The notes beneath the pieces were generated by a model. That model was given only the letters and a program-made list of their open reading frames with translations, was not told where the DNA came from and made no database searches. A program made the position numbers and the translations under genes. A stretch of DNA of 64,000 bases from Thalassia testudinum (taxonomy: Eukaryota; Streptophyta; Magnoliopsida; Alismatales; Hydrocharitaceae), in assembly GCA_037157565.1 (NCBI GenBank), contig JAZHRO010000013.1, forward strand, positions 75,075,501-75,139,500, in the 5' to 3' direction. Below, in pieces: positions 1 through 11,239 of this stretch (positions within the stretch are counted from its first letter, which is position 1; each line of letters begins with the position of its first letter).

Positions 1-569
1 GTCTAACATCTCATTGGCAATTGGGAAGCTAAATCAATTCATACACAAACCAACCAAAGTACATTGGGATGCAACTATAATGGTACTTGAATGCTTAAAG
101 TCTTCACTAGGGAAGGGACTCTTGTTCACGAAAGGAACCTCTTTTGACATAATTGCCTACGTATATGAGAACTATGTAGGGTGTCTTAAAGAAAGAAAGT
201 CTACGATAGGTTTTTACACATTTTGTTGGAAACCAAGTGACTTACAAGAGTAAGAAGCAAGGAGTTGTATCCAGATCAATTGTTGAGTACGAGTATCGTG
301 TTATGGCTCAAACTATTGTAGAGATGATGTGGATACAGTCTATGTTATGTGATTTACATAGTTCTATTGATTCTTACATATAGATGCAATGTGATAAAAA
401 AGTTGCTACCTATATTGCTAATAATCTTATGTTCCACGAAAGGGCTAAACATTTAGAGGTGGACTACCATTACATAAGAGACCTCATTCGGAAGGGTCTC
501 ATTACCAGTCATGTCTCTTCCTAATATCAAACGGCGGATATCTTTACCAAAGCTCTTCCTAGGCCCTTG
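1..569 (+). pseudogene. Ty1/copia RNase H / C-terminal pol remnant
   Basis: Translation gives the 3' end of a copia polyprotein. A segment with a GCLKERKST core, then KSKKQGVVSRS after a frameshift near 235, is the copia RNase H region. It is followed by the usual tail ending TADIFTKALPRPL. In-frame stops lie near 380 and 522. The reading frame breaks at 570 and resumes at 1140 in the same frame, ending IIDIYAPSQEGV just before an LTR-like start. The element was therefore intact through this point before the 570-1131 insertion. The upstream part (gag, integrase, RT) would lie before position 1. The family assignment is firm; the element is clearly dead. Confidence 0.85.
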
Positions 570-1131
570 CAAGGTTCAAAATGCCGATTTCGACGCCGTG
601 CCGACGAAATTTTGTGTACATTTCGTGGGCATGCCTAAGGCATGCCGTGGAAATGCCCGTTTTTCGATGGCCATACCGATGGGCATGCTAAGGGCACGCC
701 ATGGGAATGCCGAGGGCATGCCGATAACATGCCAACAGAAAATCACATAAATACTCAAAATGAAATAGAAAATCACATAAATACCCAAAATGAAGTGTGT
801 GTGTGTCTACTTGGAAAGCTTGAGTGTCTCTAGTTGAGTTAATCATCGTGTGTGTGTCATTTCAGCCCCCCCACATTCCCAGTTTCGAATCTCCCACTCC
901 TGCATTCAAATCGCTTTGTTTGTGTGTGACAGTCCCCCAATTTTCAAATTTCAGCCCTTGACTAAGCCCCCCTATTTCAGATTTCAGCCCCTCCGAATCT
1001 CCAGCACCTGCATTTCAAACCACTCGCAGCGCCGATCGGCATGCCGACAGCACACCTGTAAATCGACAATATCTTCATGTCGGCACAACCCCCTTCCAGA
1101 AATGGCCTTGCCGTCGGCATTTAAATCACAG
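570..1131. mobile_element. 562-bp non-autonomous insertion, DNA-transposon-like
   Basis: The segment is flanked by the same 8-bp word, GGCCCTTG, at 562-569 and 1132-1139. Removing it rejoins the copia reading frame without a shift. Its ends share an inverted AAATGCCGA at matching distances (nine bases in) from each border, so short imperfect terminal inverted repeats are present. It encodes no transposase. An 8-bp duplication is typical of hAT elements and 9 bp of Mutator elements, so hAT-like is an inference. Inside are many GCATGCC words and a 30-bp direct repeat (about 738-797). Confidence 0.6.
741..797 (+). repeat. Two-copy 30-bp direct repeat
   Basis: The word AATCACATAAATAC starts at 741 and 771, a 30-bp period, within the 562-bp insertion. 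The two copies differ by a few bases. Confidence 0.7.
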
Positions 1132-1197
1132 GGCCCTTGTTCAATAGATGAACCAAGTTAAGCATAATAGACATCTATGCTCCATCTCAAGAGGGAG

Positions 1198-1585
1198 TGT
1201 TGAGTTTAGGCATGTTTTTAGATTTCTATATTCTTTCATTATTTTCTTATGCCATGTGGGTCTCCTTGTAATTTTTCCAATCCTTTATATATTAAGGATT
1301 AGGATTTTCGATGAAAGTAAATTTCTCATTTTTTCTAACTTGCTCCAACTTGGAGGAGAGTGTTAAAAGTATTAGAAAAGTGTTAAGATTAGTTAGTTAT
1401 GAGTTCTACTATGATTAGGTTTGAGTCTATTTAGTTAAGTTGAGAATCCGAGTTCTTTTTCTATTCCTATCGGTTAATTCATATTCATGTTGGGTCTCTT
1501 ATGTAATTTTTTTAACCTAACTCTCTATGTAAATGAGATTCAAGTTTCTGATTTCAATAACAAGAAAAGACTATTTTCTCCAACA
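1198..1585 (+). mobile_element. Copia 3' LTR region (degenerate, apparently duplicated)
   Basis: A purine-rich GAGGGAG at 1191-1197 is followed by TGTTGAG, the usual tract-plus-LTR start for copia elements. A plausible CA end, CAACA, lies at 1581-1585. Inside there are two related halves: the CATGTGGGTCTCC block near 1252 and the CATGTTGGGTCTC block near 1487 each lead into similar AT-rich text ending TCCAAC. This suggests two diverged LTR copies in tandem or an internal duplication. No target duplication was found. Confidence 0.5.
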
Positions 1586-2192
1586 GATGTCAAATACATT
1601 TTGGAACATATTTCAATTTTGAGAATCTAGGCTTGTCGAATTGAATTTTCAGGAGTTGATGAATAGCAGCAAGTGGTCAGTTTTACCCTTCATCAGCACC
1701 CTAGCCAACTAGTTTTCTAAACAGGCTGGCAAAAGCTGGAAATGGCACGTCAAACCTCTCAACCCTAGCACCATAGCAGAAACTCTCTTGGAGACATCCA
1801 AGTTAGGACATCCCCCATGGTTGCATTCCAGGACAGGACAATTAAAGGACATCCTCCAAGCTCAAGCAGTCAAGTGATGTTAAACAACAAAATGACCTTT
1901 GAAGGTGATCTTGCCTGGTTTAAAGGGAACATGCCAAAACAAACGTGCTAAGAGGAAAAGGTAATGTGGACATTCATAAAAAGGCATAAAATGTTCAAAG
2001 AAAAAAAAAGCATAAAACTTTTGTTACTAGTTTACCATGTAACCAGGCATTGTTCCATTATACCCTATTATCGGCTGCAAAGAATTTCACTCCAAAATAT
2101 CATTTGTTACTAGTTTGCTATGTGCCAAGGCATTTCATGCTGAAATATCATATATTACAGGGCATCCAATTAACAATCGCAAAGATTTATTT
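1586..2192. other. Intergenic, no gene seen
   Basis: Open frames are short and none resembles a known protein. A block ending in AAGGCATTTCA... near 2135 resembles the sequence just right of the next element (about 4142), a small local duplication that predates that insertion. Confidence 0.5.
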
Positions 2193-2197
2193 GTTTG

Positions 2198-2673
2198 TGT
2201 GGAGAATAAAGTGCCACCTAGCAGAGACACGTGGCAGGTCAATTGGGCCACGTAGTAGTGCCATGTGGCGTGTCGGTAGGTGGTAGGTTTACCCAAGGGG
2301 TGCTGGCCCTAAGGGTCTTTTTAGTGTCTTGCTTAGAGTCCAAGTTAGCTACTTTTAGTATAGTGATATGTCAATTAGTCAATTTAAAGGGATATGTTAT
2401 TTCCTATTTTAAGAGATTTGAATAGATTTGTTACTTGTTTTTAGAATAGGATTTGCTCTCTACATATAAAAAGAACCTATGTAAGTTTCTTTTGAGTTGA
2501 ATGCATTAATATTTCCAACATCCCCCCCAACTCCTCTCCTCTCTCCCACCATTGGCTACACCTCTCTCCTCTCGCCCTATTTTGCATGCAACAGCCACAA
2601 CAGCAGCCACTACTACTGCGTTTCTTCTCTCCATGTGAAAGAGCCTCCACGCTTTCGTAGCACACCAATATCA
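2198..2673 (+). repeat. 5' LTR of the 1.9-kb element
   Basis: It starts TGTGGAG. Similarity to the right copy runs through the block with CCCTAAGGGTCTTTTT (2309 on) to CACACCAAT at 2661-2669. A TATA-like CATATAAAAAG lies near 2462. The last few bases differ from the right copy, so the 3' border is uncertain by about 6 bp. Confidence 0.75.
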
Positions 2674-3660
2674 GAGATTTCAATTTAGGCTCTTCCCAGA
2701 GGTTTCCTATGCATGTAAAACGAAAAATAAGGAGAGAAAAGTCACGCACAAGATCTATGCGTGAGTTTTCTGGTGGAGTACAACCACGTGTATGGCTTCT
2801 CTCCTCGATAAGAAGTTTGCTTTCACATGGAAGCAAGGAGGAGAGATCACGTACAAGAAAGTCATGTCTTGTGTGTGATTCCCACAAGCACCGGAGCCTC
2901 ATATTTCAAGGCATCTTCATCAACTTGTGAGTTCTCTCAAAGAACTCCTTGAAGGACCTTGGCAACTTAAGCAAAGCCAAGGATACGAGAAGGGGACTCC
3001 GGTGGGTGGCTTCTCTCATGCAACCAGTACCTTATGCAGAGCATACAAGTAGAGGAAGGCTCATTTCTTGAACACGAATATACCTGAGAAGGTGAAGAGG
3101 AGATCCATCAAGTTAGGATACGATTTGTGATCCTCATCCTTTCCAATTGACACTTAATGTCCGACTTTTTATTCTCCTTCAAAAGAGAAGATTTTTTCAA
3201 AGAAAATGTGTCAAATATTATGTATGGGGTCACACACTAGTTTATCACTCCAAGAAGAGGATACCGCAATCCACGCAACTTTCGAGGTTGCAAAAAAAAG
3301 CAACGATTTCCCAGGTTGCGAAAAGACTAGTGGTTGATCCAAGAAATTCCTTTCCTAAAGATCCAAGCAAGATGCAGAGGTTTCCACGTGGGGTTACTCA
3401 CCTCACACGAGGATTTGCTTACATCTGTCGATCTTGAGAAGATACAAGAAAAGAAAAGAAGACCATGACGATAGTTGCAATGACTATTGAGGTTGCCACA
3501 AAAGCAATGACTCCGGAGGTCGCAAGAGGTTACACCGTGGTTTCTACAAACAACAAGTTGGAGAGCTCAAAGCTCGAAGAATAAGAAGAGTGGTGGGACA
3601 TCCAACCTTACGAAGTCAAGGAGCAAGTCATCATCCTCTCGGCCTCAACTTGAGAGGGAG

Positions 3661-4127
3661 TGTGGAGAATGAAGTGCCACGTGGTAGTGCCATGTGGCAG
3701 GTCAATTGGGCCACATGGTAATGCCATGTGACATGTCAGCAAGGTGTAAGTCCACCCAAGGGCATCGGCCCTAAGGGTCTTTTTGGTGTCTTGCTTAGAG
3801 TCCAAGTTAGCTATTTTTAGTATAACGATATGTCAATTAGTCAAGCGGTTAAAGGGATAAATTATTTCCTATTTTAGGAGATTTGATTAGATTTGTTACT
3901 TATTTTTACAATAGGATTTGCTCTCTACACATAGAAAGAATCCATGTAAGTTTCTTTTGAGTTGAATGCATTAATATTTCCAACTCCTCTCCTCTCTCTC
4001 ACCGTTGGCTGCACCTCTCTCCTCTCCCTATTTTGCGTGCAACAGCCACAACAGCAGTCACTGTTGTTGCATTTCTTCTCTCCATGTGGAAGAGCCTCCA
4101 CGCTTCCATAGCACACCAATCCTAACA
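3661..4127 (+). repeat. 3' LTR of the 1.9-kb element
   Basis: Direct copy of 2198-2673, starting TGTGGAG right after the purine tract and ending CCTAACA before the target duplication GTTTG. Confidence 0.8.
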
Positions 4128-4132
4128 GTTTG

Positions 4133-4905
4133 CAATGCATCAAGGCATTTCATTCTAATAGTTGCACCCTTCAAAAAAATATATACATATATAGTTGCAA
4201 TTATACAGAGAGCCCCATGAAATTGAGATTTATGAAATAATCGGGCCGTGGATGTAGCAAAACAGTTTTGACTTTGTATTTTGTAATATGTATACGTTTG
4301 TGCCTCTATATGCAACAATTTTTGTTGATTCTTTTTTAAATTATTGGATCGGGTGATATTCTGTATAGGCACACTGCAAGAACCACATTGTTGTAACTTC
4401 TGCATGAGGGAAAGGGAGAAAAATTGCAGCTGTTAACTTGTTAAGAAGAAGATGATGATGATGATTTACATTCTTTATTGGTATCAAAGATAGACTATGA
4501 CCTATTTGTACATTTTGAAGAACATTATGGAATCACATCTCAAATGTTGCATCCCTATTTGTAATTTACCCCAAAGTCATTCTCTTAAATCTAAACTGAA
4601 CTTGCTGGGAATCTATTTGCTTGAGAATAATGCAAAGAGTTCAGGATTATTGCATTGCACATCACTTTTTTTTTGGTTTCGACTCTTACATGCTTTCTTA
4701 TCTCTAGATTTCTGTATAGCTTGCCAACAAGCTTTTTGGTTGGATGGAAGAGACGTGGTATAATGATATTTGTTCACTGGTTCACTTCAGTTAAGAGATG
4801 CTCATATTTTTAACAATAGTGTCAGCTACATTACAACCACCACTAAAACTATCATGTATTTAAATGAGAAAATCATTGGTGACAGAAAGGCTAGAACCAT
4901 CTTAC
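4133..4905. other. Non-coding stretch (probable intron of the PXA gene)
   Basis: No exon-like frame was recognised on either strand. It lies directly downstream (minus strand) of a GTAAG donor at 4905, so it is best read as part of the fourth intron. Confidence 0.5.
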
Positions 4906-5039
4906 GCTGGACTAGCGAAATTCATTACAGGCTCCAATACAAGACAAGCCAGCAGTTCACGGCCGATGCAACGAACAAGGGGAGTCTCTCTAGGTTCCAA
5001 GACTACAGCAAGAACTCCTTCAACAAGGCGTTGAAGAAC
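4906..5039 (-). CDS. PXA gene exon 4
   Basis: It follows the acceptor GAGCAG (5041-5040) and begins VLQRLVEGVLAVVL, ending VMNFASP plus two bases at donor GTAAGA. This is the distal part of the PXA domain. Intron 3 (5127-5040) is 88 nt. Confidence 0.85.
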
Positions 5040-8000
5040 CTGCTCCAATGATATACAGCTTTTAGTTGCAGAAATTACAGGAAACAAATGGCCTGGAATG
5101 TAAAATGTAATAACACTCAACTCACACCTTATACTCACTCTCAGGAGATACTAAGGCAGGATGAAGGTCCTTGGAAACCAGTAAATGATACTTCAACCTC
5201 TCATCTCTTTCCTCCGATGAAAGTGTTCTCATAACTTCAACACCGATTATAGACTGGTTCTTTCTAAACAGGTCCAGATGGTTTCCAACCAGCTTAACCA
5301 TATCACTGAAATAAGAACAATAATGTTCAGAAGGTGGCAATGGAACATTCAGAGTTGCAATGTCAAAAATAACCTTGTAAAAAGCATGCAAAGATAATAT
5401 TTTCAACCTTGTCAACAAGTCCACAAGATTGATCTGTTTCATCCTTCCAGATATTTCCCCAATGGCATCAAGTATCAAGCCCCGTATCAACTCAGGACCC
5501 TCCTTGTCAGGGGTTATAGTCGCATACCACAAGTCCACAACAAAATCCTGGACAATCTTATTAGTAAAATCACGGACTGCAGTTTCCACAAGTGGGGAAT
5601 CAATTTTCCTAGTCCACTTTTGAATAGGAGGGGAAGTTGAAAGGCGAGGATCATCTAAAGATAATTGCTCTTTCTGTAGAGTAGACAAAAAAGTTCGCCA
5701 TGTGACTGGTCGGATCTTCCAGCGAACCTCCACTTCATATGATAGATAGCGAAGTGCAAAAAGAATGAGGACTGCTATAGGAATATTCATCCACATTGAT
5801 TTGCTTGTGTCTGTCATATATGGAGGCAAAAATTAACAAAATTTTATGATAGCAATGTACAAAAAGAAAACCTTAAATCATTAAATGTTAATGAAGGCAT
5901 GGGCGCAGCAGACATAGAGCTAATGAACAAAATCTTCATCCCAGGAGAAGAGGGCAAGAAAATCTGTCATACTGTTCGAGCATAAACCCAAAGGCCTCTA
6001 AACTAAAAGTAAAGTGTTAAATTACTGCAAAGTTAATATGAGTTTCAGTTTGGTCAATCACGCCTTTGCATTACAAGCATGTTAATGCCAATAAGTACAA
6101 ATTCATCCTCGTAGATCTGCATGCATTTATAAAAGCAAGAAATAAAAAACTTCCAAAGTGATGTATGCTTGACAAGCAATCTATCTTCTCTACGTACCTT
6201 GGATTTGATATGCTAAATGCTTACAGTTGCACACAGAATGCATGGTGAATCCCCAGCTACAGTAAATTCAAATCGATTAATTTTGGCATAATAAGCATTG
6301 TCGGATACATGGAGTATTTGTCTCCAATTATATATGGCATCAGCCATAGACATTCTAAGACACAATAAGCAACATGGTGCATAAATGTTCGCTTGTGGAC
6401 CTTTCAACAACTAAGCCTTTTGTGAAACCTCCTGCAAGGTTCAATTTCCAATTCTTTTCAAGACTTCAGATCTAGACCTCACTTGCCTCCCTAAGTATTT
6501 TCGGATACAAGGATATCTAACATTGGCCATGAACATGCTAAGATGCAATAGGAAAGATAAAGCAGAATAGTTTCCTTTTGGACCTTTCAACAACTAAATC
6601 TTCTGTGAGACCTCTTGCAAGGTTCATTTTCCTTCTTTTTTTTCATGATTTCAGATCCAGACCTCATTTGCCTCTCTACAGGTGTCCAACATCTTTCCCA
6701 TTTTGTCATACCAACTTTCTTCCTAATAATTGCTAAAAATATGATCATTTCTTTAAATAAAAATGGCCCTATTATCATATTCATTTCTACTGCAGACGTG
6801 CCTCACAGCTCGACACTCAGCCTTCACATGGCAAGCCTCACAAATATTTGCATTGTGAGTTTCCAAGTATGTCATCGTCGCATATGTGAAGCTCCTCTCC
6901 ATTAAACTGCAACAATTATACATAGGGGAGGGAGGATTCATCTAACAGAACAAATGATCCACATTGACCAATACCAACAACCATCAAGTTCGTGAATTAT
7001 CGCAATCCCCAACCTGGTAAAGATCACATCTTTACTGCAAACCAATAAACCCCACTTCATTTACACACATGCCAACAAATCACCTCCAAGGAACAACCTA
7101 ACCAACACACCACACCTATTCATCACCTGAAGACCCTAACTCCCTGCTGAAGCAAGTAATTAAGCATCAATTTTTTTTAGCTACCTTGGACTAACCAAAT
7201 AAAGATCACATTTTACTATAGCAACAACCCATTTCCATCACATGCATGCTAAAAAAATTACCTCCCCTGAATAACTTAACCTGCCTGTGGCCACCACCTC
7301 AAGACTCCAAATCCCCACTGAAGCAAGTAATTAAGCATCAAATTCTTGAACTACTTCAAACCAACCTAATAAAGATCACATTTTTCCAATATACTAATTG
7401 ACCAACTTCATCACAAGGATCTAAGCAAATCACCTCTCACAAACAACTTAACCCATCATTTTTCATTGCCTCAAGGCCCCAAATCCAACGACAGCAGGTA
7501 ACTGAGAATTGAATGCTTGAGCTAGCTTAAACTAACCTAACAAATATCACATTTTTACTAACCAAATCACCTTCCAAGAACAGCCTAATCCAGCACAATT
7601 CATTGCCTCGAGACCCTAAATCCCCACTAAAGCAAGTAATTAAGCACCAAACTCTTCAGCTACCTCAAACCGACCTAATAAAAATCACATTTTTACTATA
7701 TACCAATCAACCCACTTCAATTACATGCATGGTAAGCAGGTTACCTCCTAGGAACAAATTCCTTGTTTCTGAAAAGTCCTCCTAGAAACAACCTAAGCCA
7801 CCCCAATCCCTCAATTGACCCTAACACTCATTGAAGCAAGTAATTAGTCATCAAATTCTTGAGCTGCCACAAATCAACATGATAAAGATTGCATTTTTAA
7901 CACATACCAATCAACCCACTTCAGTCACACACATGCTAACCAAATCACCAAAAATAACCTAATCCACCTCAATTCATCACTTCAAGATCCCAAATCTCGG

Positions 8001-10052
8001 CTAAAGCAAGTAGTTAAGCATCAAATACTTGAGCTACCTTGAACCAACCTAATAAAGATTGTGTTTTTACCATATATCAAACAACCTAATTCAGTCACAC
8101 ACAAGCTAGTTAATTGCCTTCCAGGAACAACCTAATCTACCCCAATTCATTGTCCCAAACCCTAAATCAACCTAATCAATCACCATGGAAACAAGTAATT
8201 AAGCATCAAATTCTTTAACTATCTCAAACCAACCTAATAAAGAATACATTTTACCACATACCAATCACCCACTTCAATAACATGCAAACTACAGAAATCA
8301 CCGCCCAAGGACAACCTAATCCACCCTAATTTCATTGCCTCAAGACCCCAAATCCCCATGAAAGCAAGTAATTCAGCATCAAATTTATGACCTACCTTGA
8401 ACCCACCTAACAAGTATCGCATTTTTACCAATATACCAATCAGCCCACTTTGACTGGGTGCATGTTATCCAAATCGCCTCCTAGGAACAACCCAATGTGC
8501 TCCAATTCATCACCTCGAGACCAAAGATCCCCACCGAAGCAATTATCTAAGCATCTATTCTTGAGATACCTTGAACAAATCTAATGAAGATTGCATTTTT
8601 ACCTTATTCCAAATGACTCACTACAATCACATGCAGGCTAATCAAATCACCTTTTAGGAACAACCTAATCCACCCCCAAGTAATCACCTCGAGACCCTAA
8701 ACACCAAGTCAAGCAGGTAATTAAGCATAAAATTCTTAAACTACCTTAAGCCAATATAATAAAGGACACATTTTTACCATATACCAATCAACAAAATTCA
8801 ATCACACACAAACTAACCAAGTCACCTCTTAAGAACAGTTTAACCACCTCAATTCATTGCCTCAATACCCCAAATGCCTATGAAGGCAACTATGCAACGA
8901 ATTCTAGAGCTACCGTAAACGAACCTAATAAAGATATCATTTTTACTATATACCAATAAACCCACTTTGATAGAGCACATGCTAACCAAATCACCTCCCA
9001 AGAACAACCTACTAGGCTACTCTACCCCAATTCGTCGCCTCGAGACCACAAATACCCATGGAAACAAGTAATTAAGTATGAACTTTTTGAGAAACCACAG
9101 ACCAACCTGATAAAGATCACATTTTACTACATACCAGTTTACCCACTTCAATTGCATGCATGCTACGAGGCCCGAAATCTCTAGGGAAGCAAGTAATAAA
9201 GCCTCAAATTCTTAAGCTACCTCAAACCATATAAATGAAGATTGCATTTTTATATACACCAATCAATCCACTTCAATCACATGCATGCCATACAAACCAC
9301 CGCTCAGGATCAACTCAGTCCACCGGAATTGATCGCCTAGAGACCCCAAATCCCCATGGCAGCAAGCAATTAAGCATCAAAGTCTTGAGCTACCTCAAAC
9401 CAACCTAATAAAGATCACATTTTTGCTACACACCAATCAACCCACTTCAATCACACGCATGCTAACCAGATTACTTTTCACGAACAACCTAACCCTCCCC
9501 AATTCATTGCTTCGAGACACCAAACCCCGGCTGAAGCAAGTACTTAAGCATCAAATACTTGAGCTAACTGAAACCAACCTTATAAAGATCAGATTTTTAC
9601 CACATACCAATCAACCCAATTCAGTTGCACGCAAGCTAGTCTAATCGCCTTCCAAGAACAACCCAATCCACCTCAATTCATCGCCTCAGTACCCCAAATC
9701 CCCACTGAAGCAAGCAACAGCAAGCAATTAAGCATCAAATTCTCGAGCTACCTCAAACAAACCTGGTAAAGATCGAATTTTTACTACATATCAATCAACC
9801 CACTTCAATCACACGCATGTCAACCAAATCATCTCCGATAAACAACTAAACCCACCCCAATTCTTCCCCATTGATTCACAAATTCTCCACGTAAGCAAGA
9901 CATAACCAAAAAAAAAAAACCAACGCGATTCGAGCGGAATGATCGGGCTCACGCGAGAGGAAGTAGGATATGCCGAAGATGCACAGAGCCCACCACACGG
10001 CGCGGACCTTCGCCTCGTCGATCAGATCCTGCGGGGTCTCCATGGGCTTCAT
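4906..10052 (-). CDS. PXA-domain sorting-nexin-like protein, first four exons
   Basis: Proposed exons on the minus strand are 10052-9953, 5810-5408, 5305-5128 and 5039-4906. Every junction is GT-AG, and the phases agree (1, 2, 0, 2), giving 271 codons. The start MKPMET is followed by two hydrophobic stretches (about residues 19-33 and 40-55), then a long PXA (PX-associated) domain containing DFVVDLWY, EISGRMKQINLVDLLT, SSEERDERLK and PVMNFASP. These are hallmarks of plant SNX13/14-like membrane proteins, which in other eukaryotes act in endosome-vacuole and lipid traffic. Known relatives are far longer, with PX and nexin-C domains, so the remaining exons should lie beyond position 1. No stop or frameshift is present in these exons. 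A pseudogene copy cannot be excluded without the rest. Confidence 0.85.
5128..5305 (-). CDS. PXA gene exon 3
   Basis: It follows the acceptor TTATTTCAG and begins SDMVKLVGNHLDLF after the split Ser codon. It ends SPESEYK at donor GTGTGAG. The PXA-domain sequence is continuous with exon 2 once the 5407-5306 intron is removed. Confidence 0.85.
5408..5810 (-). CDS. PXA gene exon 2
   Basis: The acceptor CAG lies at 5813-5811 and the donor GT at 5407-5406. The exon encodes the second membrane stretch and the first half of the PXA domain. The frame stays open through the following 102-nt intron because that length is a multiple of three, so a naive frame call would wrongly include about 34 intronic residues. 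Confidence 0.85.
6299..6690. repeat. Two-copy ~195-bp tandem duplication in intron 1
   Basis: Blocks sharing GGACCTTTCAACAACTAA (6397 and 6579 regions), CTGCAAGGTTC/CTTGCAAGGTTC and TCAGATC.AGACCTCA.TTGCCTC repeat once with clear divergence. Confidence 0.65.
6985..9905 (+). repeat. Intronic ~172-bp tandem array, about 17 units
   Basis: The anchor word AGCAAGTAATTAAG and variants recur near 7151, 7322, 7492, 7631, 7835, 8005, 8190, 8363, 8538, 8712, 8884, 9064, 9198, 9361, 9535, 9709 and 9893. Most intervals are 170-175 bp, with a few shortened or lengthened units. Other unit landmarks are AAAGATCACATTTTTACC, ATACCAATCAACCCACTTCA, GCATGCTAACCAAATCACC and GAACAACCTAATCCACC. Units differ from each other at many positions, so the array is old or not homogenised. 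It lies wholly in the first intron of the PXA gene. Confidence 0.85.
9953..10052 (-). CDS. PXA gene exon 1
   Basis: The frame starts ATG at 10052-10050 and encodes 33 codons, including the hydrophobic WWALCIFGISYFLS, then stops one base into a codon at a GTGAGC donor (9952). The split codon C+AC gives His and joins exon 2 (TSKSMWMN), matching the known order in plant homologues. A second in-frame Met lies at codon 4. The exon is GC-rich, unlike exons 2-4. Confidence 0.85.
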
Positions 10053-10260
10053 CCTCGCCCACCGCCCCGATCGATCGTCGCCCCGAGGCGAATTAGGGTT
10101 CCGGGCAGTGGAGGAGAGATGAGACGAGAGGAGACAAGAAGAAAGGGGAGGAGAGGAGACGACTTTGGTCGGGCGGGGTGCGGAAGGAGAGAGTTGCAGG
10201 GGATTTTTTGTGTGTTCCCTATGACGTGTGTGAATGAGAGGTCACATGAAACGATGGTGT
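10053..10260 (-). promoter_or_regulatory. 5' UTR / proximal promoter of the PXA gene
   Basis: GC-rich sequence directly upstream of the ATG, with CT-rich tracts on the minus strand (10090-10200), as often seen in plant 5' leaders. No clear TATA box was placed. A transcription start cannot be set from sequence alone. Confidence 0.4.
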
Positions 10261-10911
10261 TGATGAGTGGAGGTGCCCATTTTGATCTCTGGTGCTCAGA
10301 TGGTGGGAATGGACAAGGATTGTTTGAGGTCTTGAAGTTCCCAGCAATTCTGGGAGGCCAGGATGTGGATGTCTGGGAAAGTGGCAATTGGATGTGTTCG
10401 GCCAAAAAGTATGCCAGATAGGAACTTGCTTTGATTGTAGAGGAGGAGGGGGTGTAGACGATGGACATGGATTGTCACTATTGGCTTTTGGTAGCATATC
10501 CATTATTATGGTATTAATACTTGTCATGCCTGACCAAATTTATATACCAAAGTATGAATATGGTCATGAGCTTGATGCATGTCAATATTCTATTGTGGGT
10601 ATAATGTGTTATCAGGAGTATGTTAATAGATTTTATTTTGCAATAATTTGTCTTCTTTCATGTTTTTTCTTTAATTATATTTTATGATAGTTTATGATGA
10701 ATCTTGATTATGCTTTTTGAAGTCATCATGATTTTTCGGTAAAATAGTTTTACTATTCTTTTCTTATAGCATTTGATGTACAGTTGAATGTCTATCTAAA
10801 ATAATTTTTTATTATGTATTTTCTTAATGAGTACTTTAAACCCCACATGCCTGATTATTTATCATATTTTGATACTTAATTGGTTAAATTTATAAGTGAA
10901 ATTAAACAACC

Positions 10912-10975
<64 letters not shown>

Positions 10976-11229
10976 AGTACATGTAAATTCATGCACAATA
11001 AGATATTAATATTTACCCAATTTACTAAATTTAATAATCTCTTTGCAAATAAAGGAATTTGTAACAATTACTCATATATAGAAACGATGGGATTTTCTAA
11101 AGAGATGGACATGAAAGAAAGAAATAGAAATATCTATCATGTTTGAAATGGAAGATTATGGATGGAAATTACTTGACAAATCTAAAACCAATGAGGACAA
11201 TTTGAAAGTCAGTCACGTATCTAATATCA
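10261..11229. other. AT-rich intergenic sequence
   Basis: Apart from the TA microsatellite I see no gene or element with defined ends. Open frames here are short and driven by composition. Confidence 0.5.
10916..10968. repeat. (TA)n microsatellite
   Basis: About 26 TA dinucleotides without interruption. Confidence 0.95.
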
Positions 11230-11239
11230 ACGTCACAAC

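Larger units (their letters stand above)
2198..4127 (+). mobile_element. Non-autonomous LTR retrotransposon (~1.9 kb)
   Basis: Two similar direct repeats (2198-2673 and 3661-4127) start TGTGGAGAAT and end in CA. The unit is flanked by GTTTG at 2193-2197 and 4128-4132, a 5-bp target duplication. A purine tract, TGAGAGGGAG, sits at 3651-3660 immediately before the right repeat, giving plus orientation. The ~1-kb interior has no gag or pol similarity, so the element must have moved in trans. Numerous substitutions and indels between the two LTRs indicate an old insertion. Size and structure fit a TRIM/LARD-type derivative; whether the parent was copia or gypsy is not visible. Confidence 0.8.
5811..9952 (-). 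other. Intron 1 of the PXA gene (4.1 kb)
   Basis: Bounded by the GTGAGC donor at 9952 and the CAG acceptor at 5811. It contains a two-copy duplication (6299-6690) and a ~172-bp tandem array (6985-9905). The array begins only about 50 bp from the donor. No coding frame of note was found inside. Confidence 0.75.

Noticed and set aside
5306..5407. In-frame continuation of the PXA protein through this stretch
   Set aside because: It is 102 nt with GT and AG borders, and its translation interrupts a conserved PXA segment, so it is an intron that happens to lack stops.
9939..10527. Plus-strand 160-codon frame and minus-strand 139/102-codon frames
   Set aside because: They are shadows of the PXA exon 1 and its GC-rich leader in other frames.
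10876..11146. Frames with Ile-Tyr repeats
   Set aside because: Produced by the TA microsatellite.
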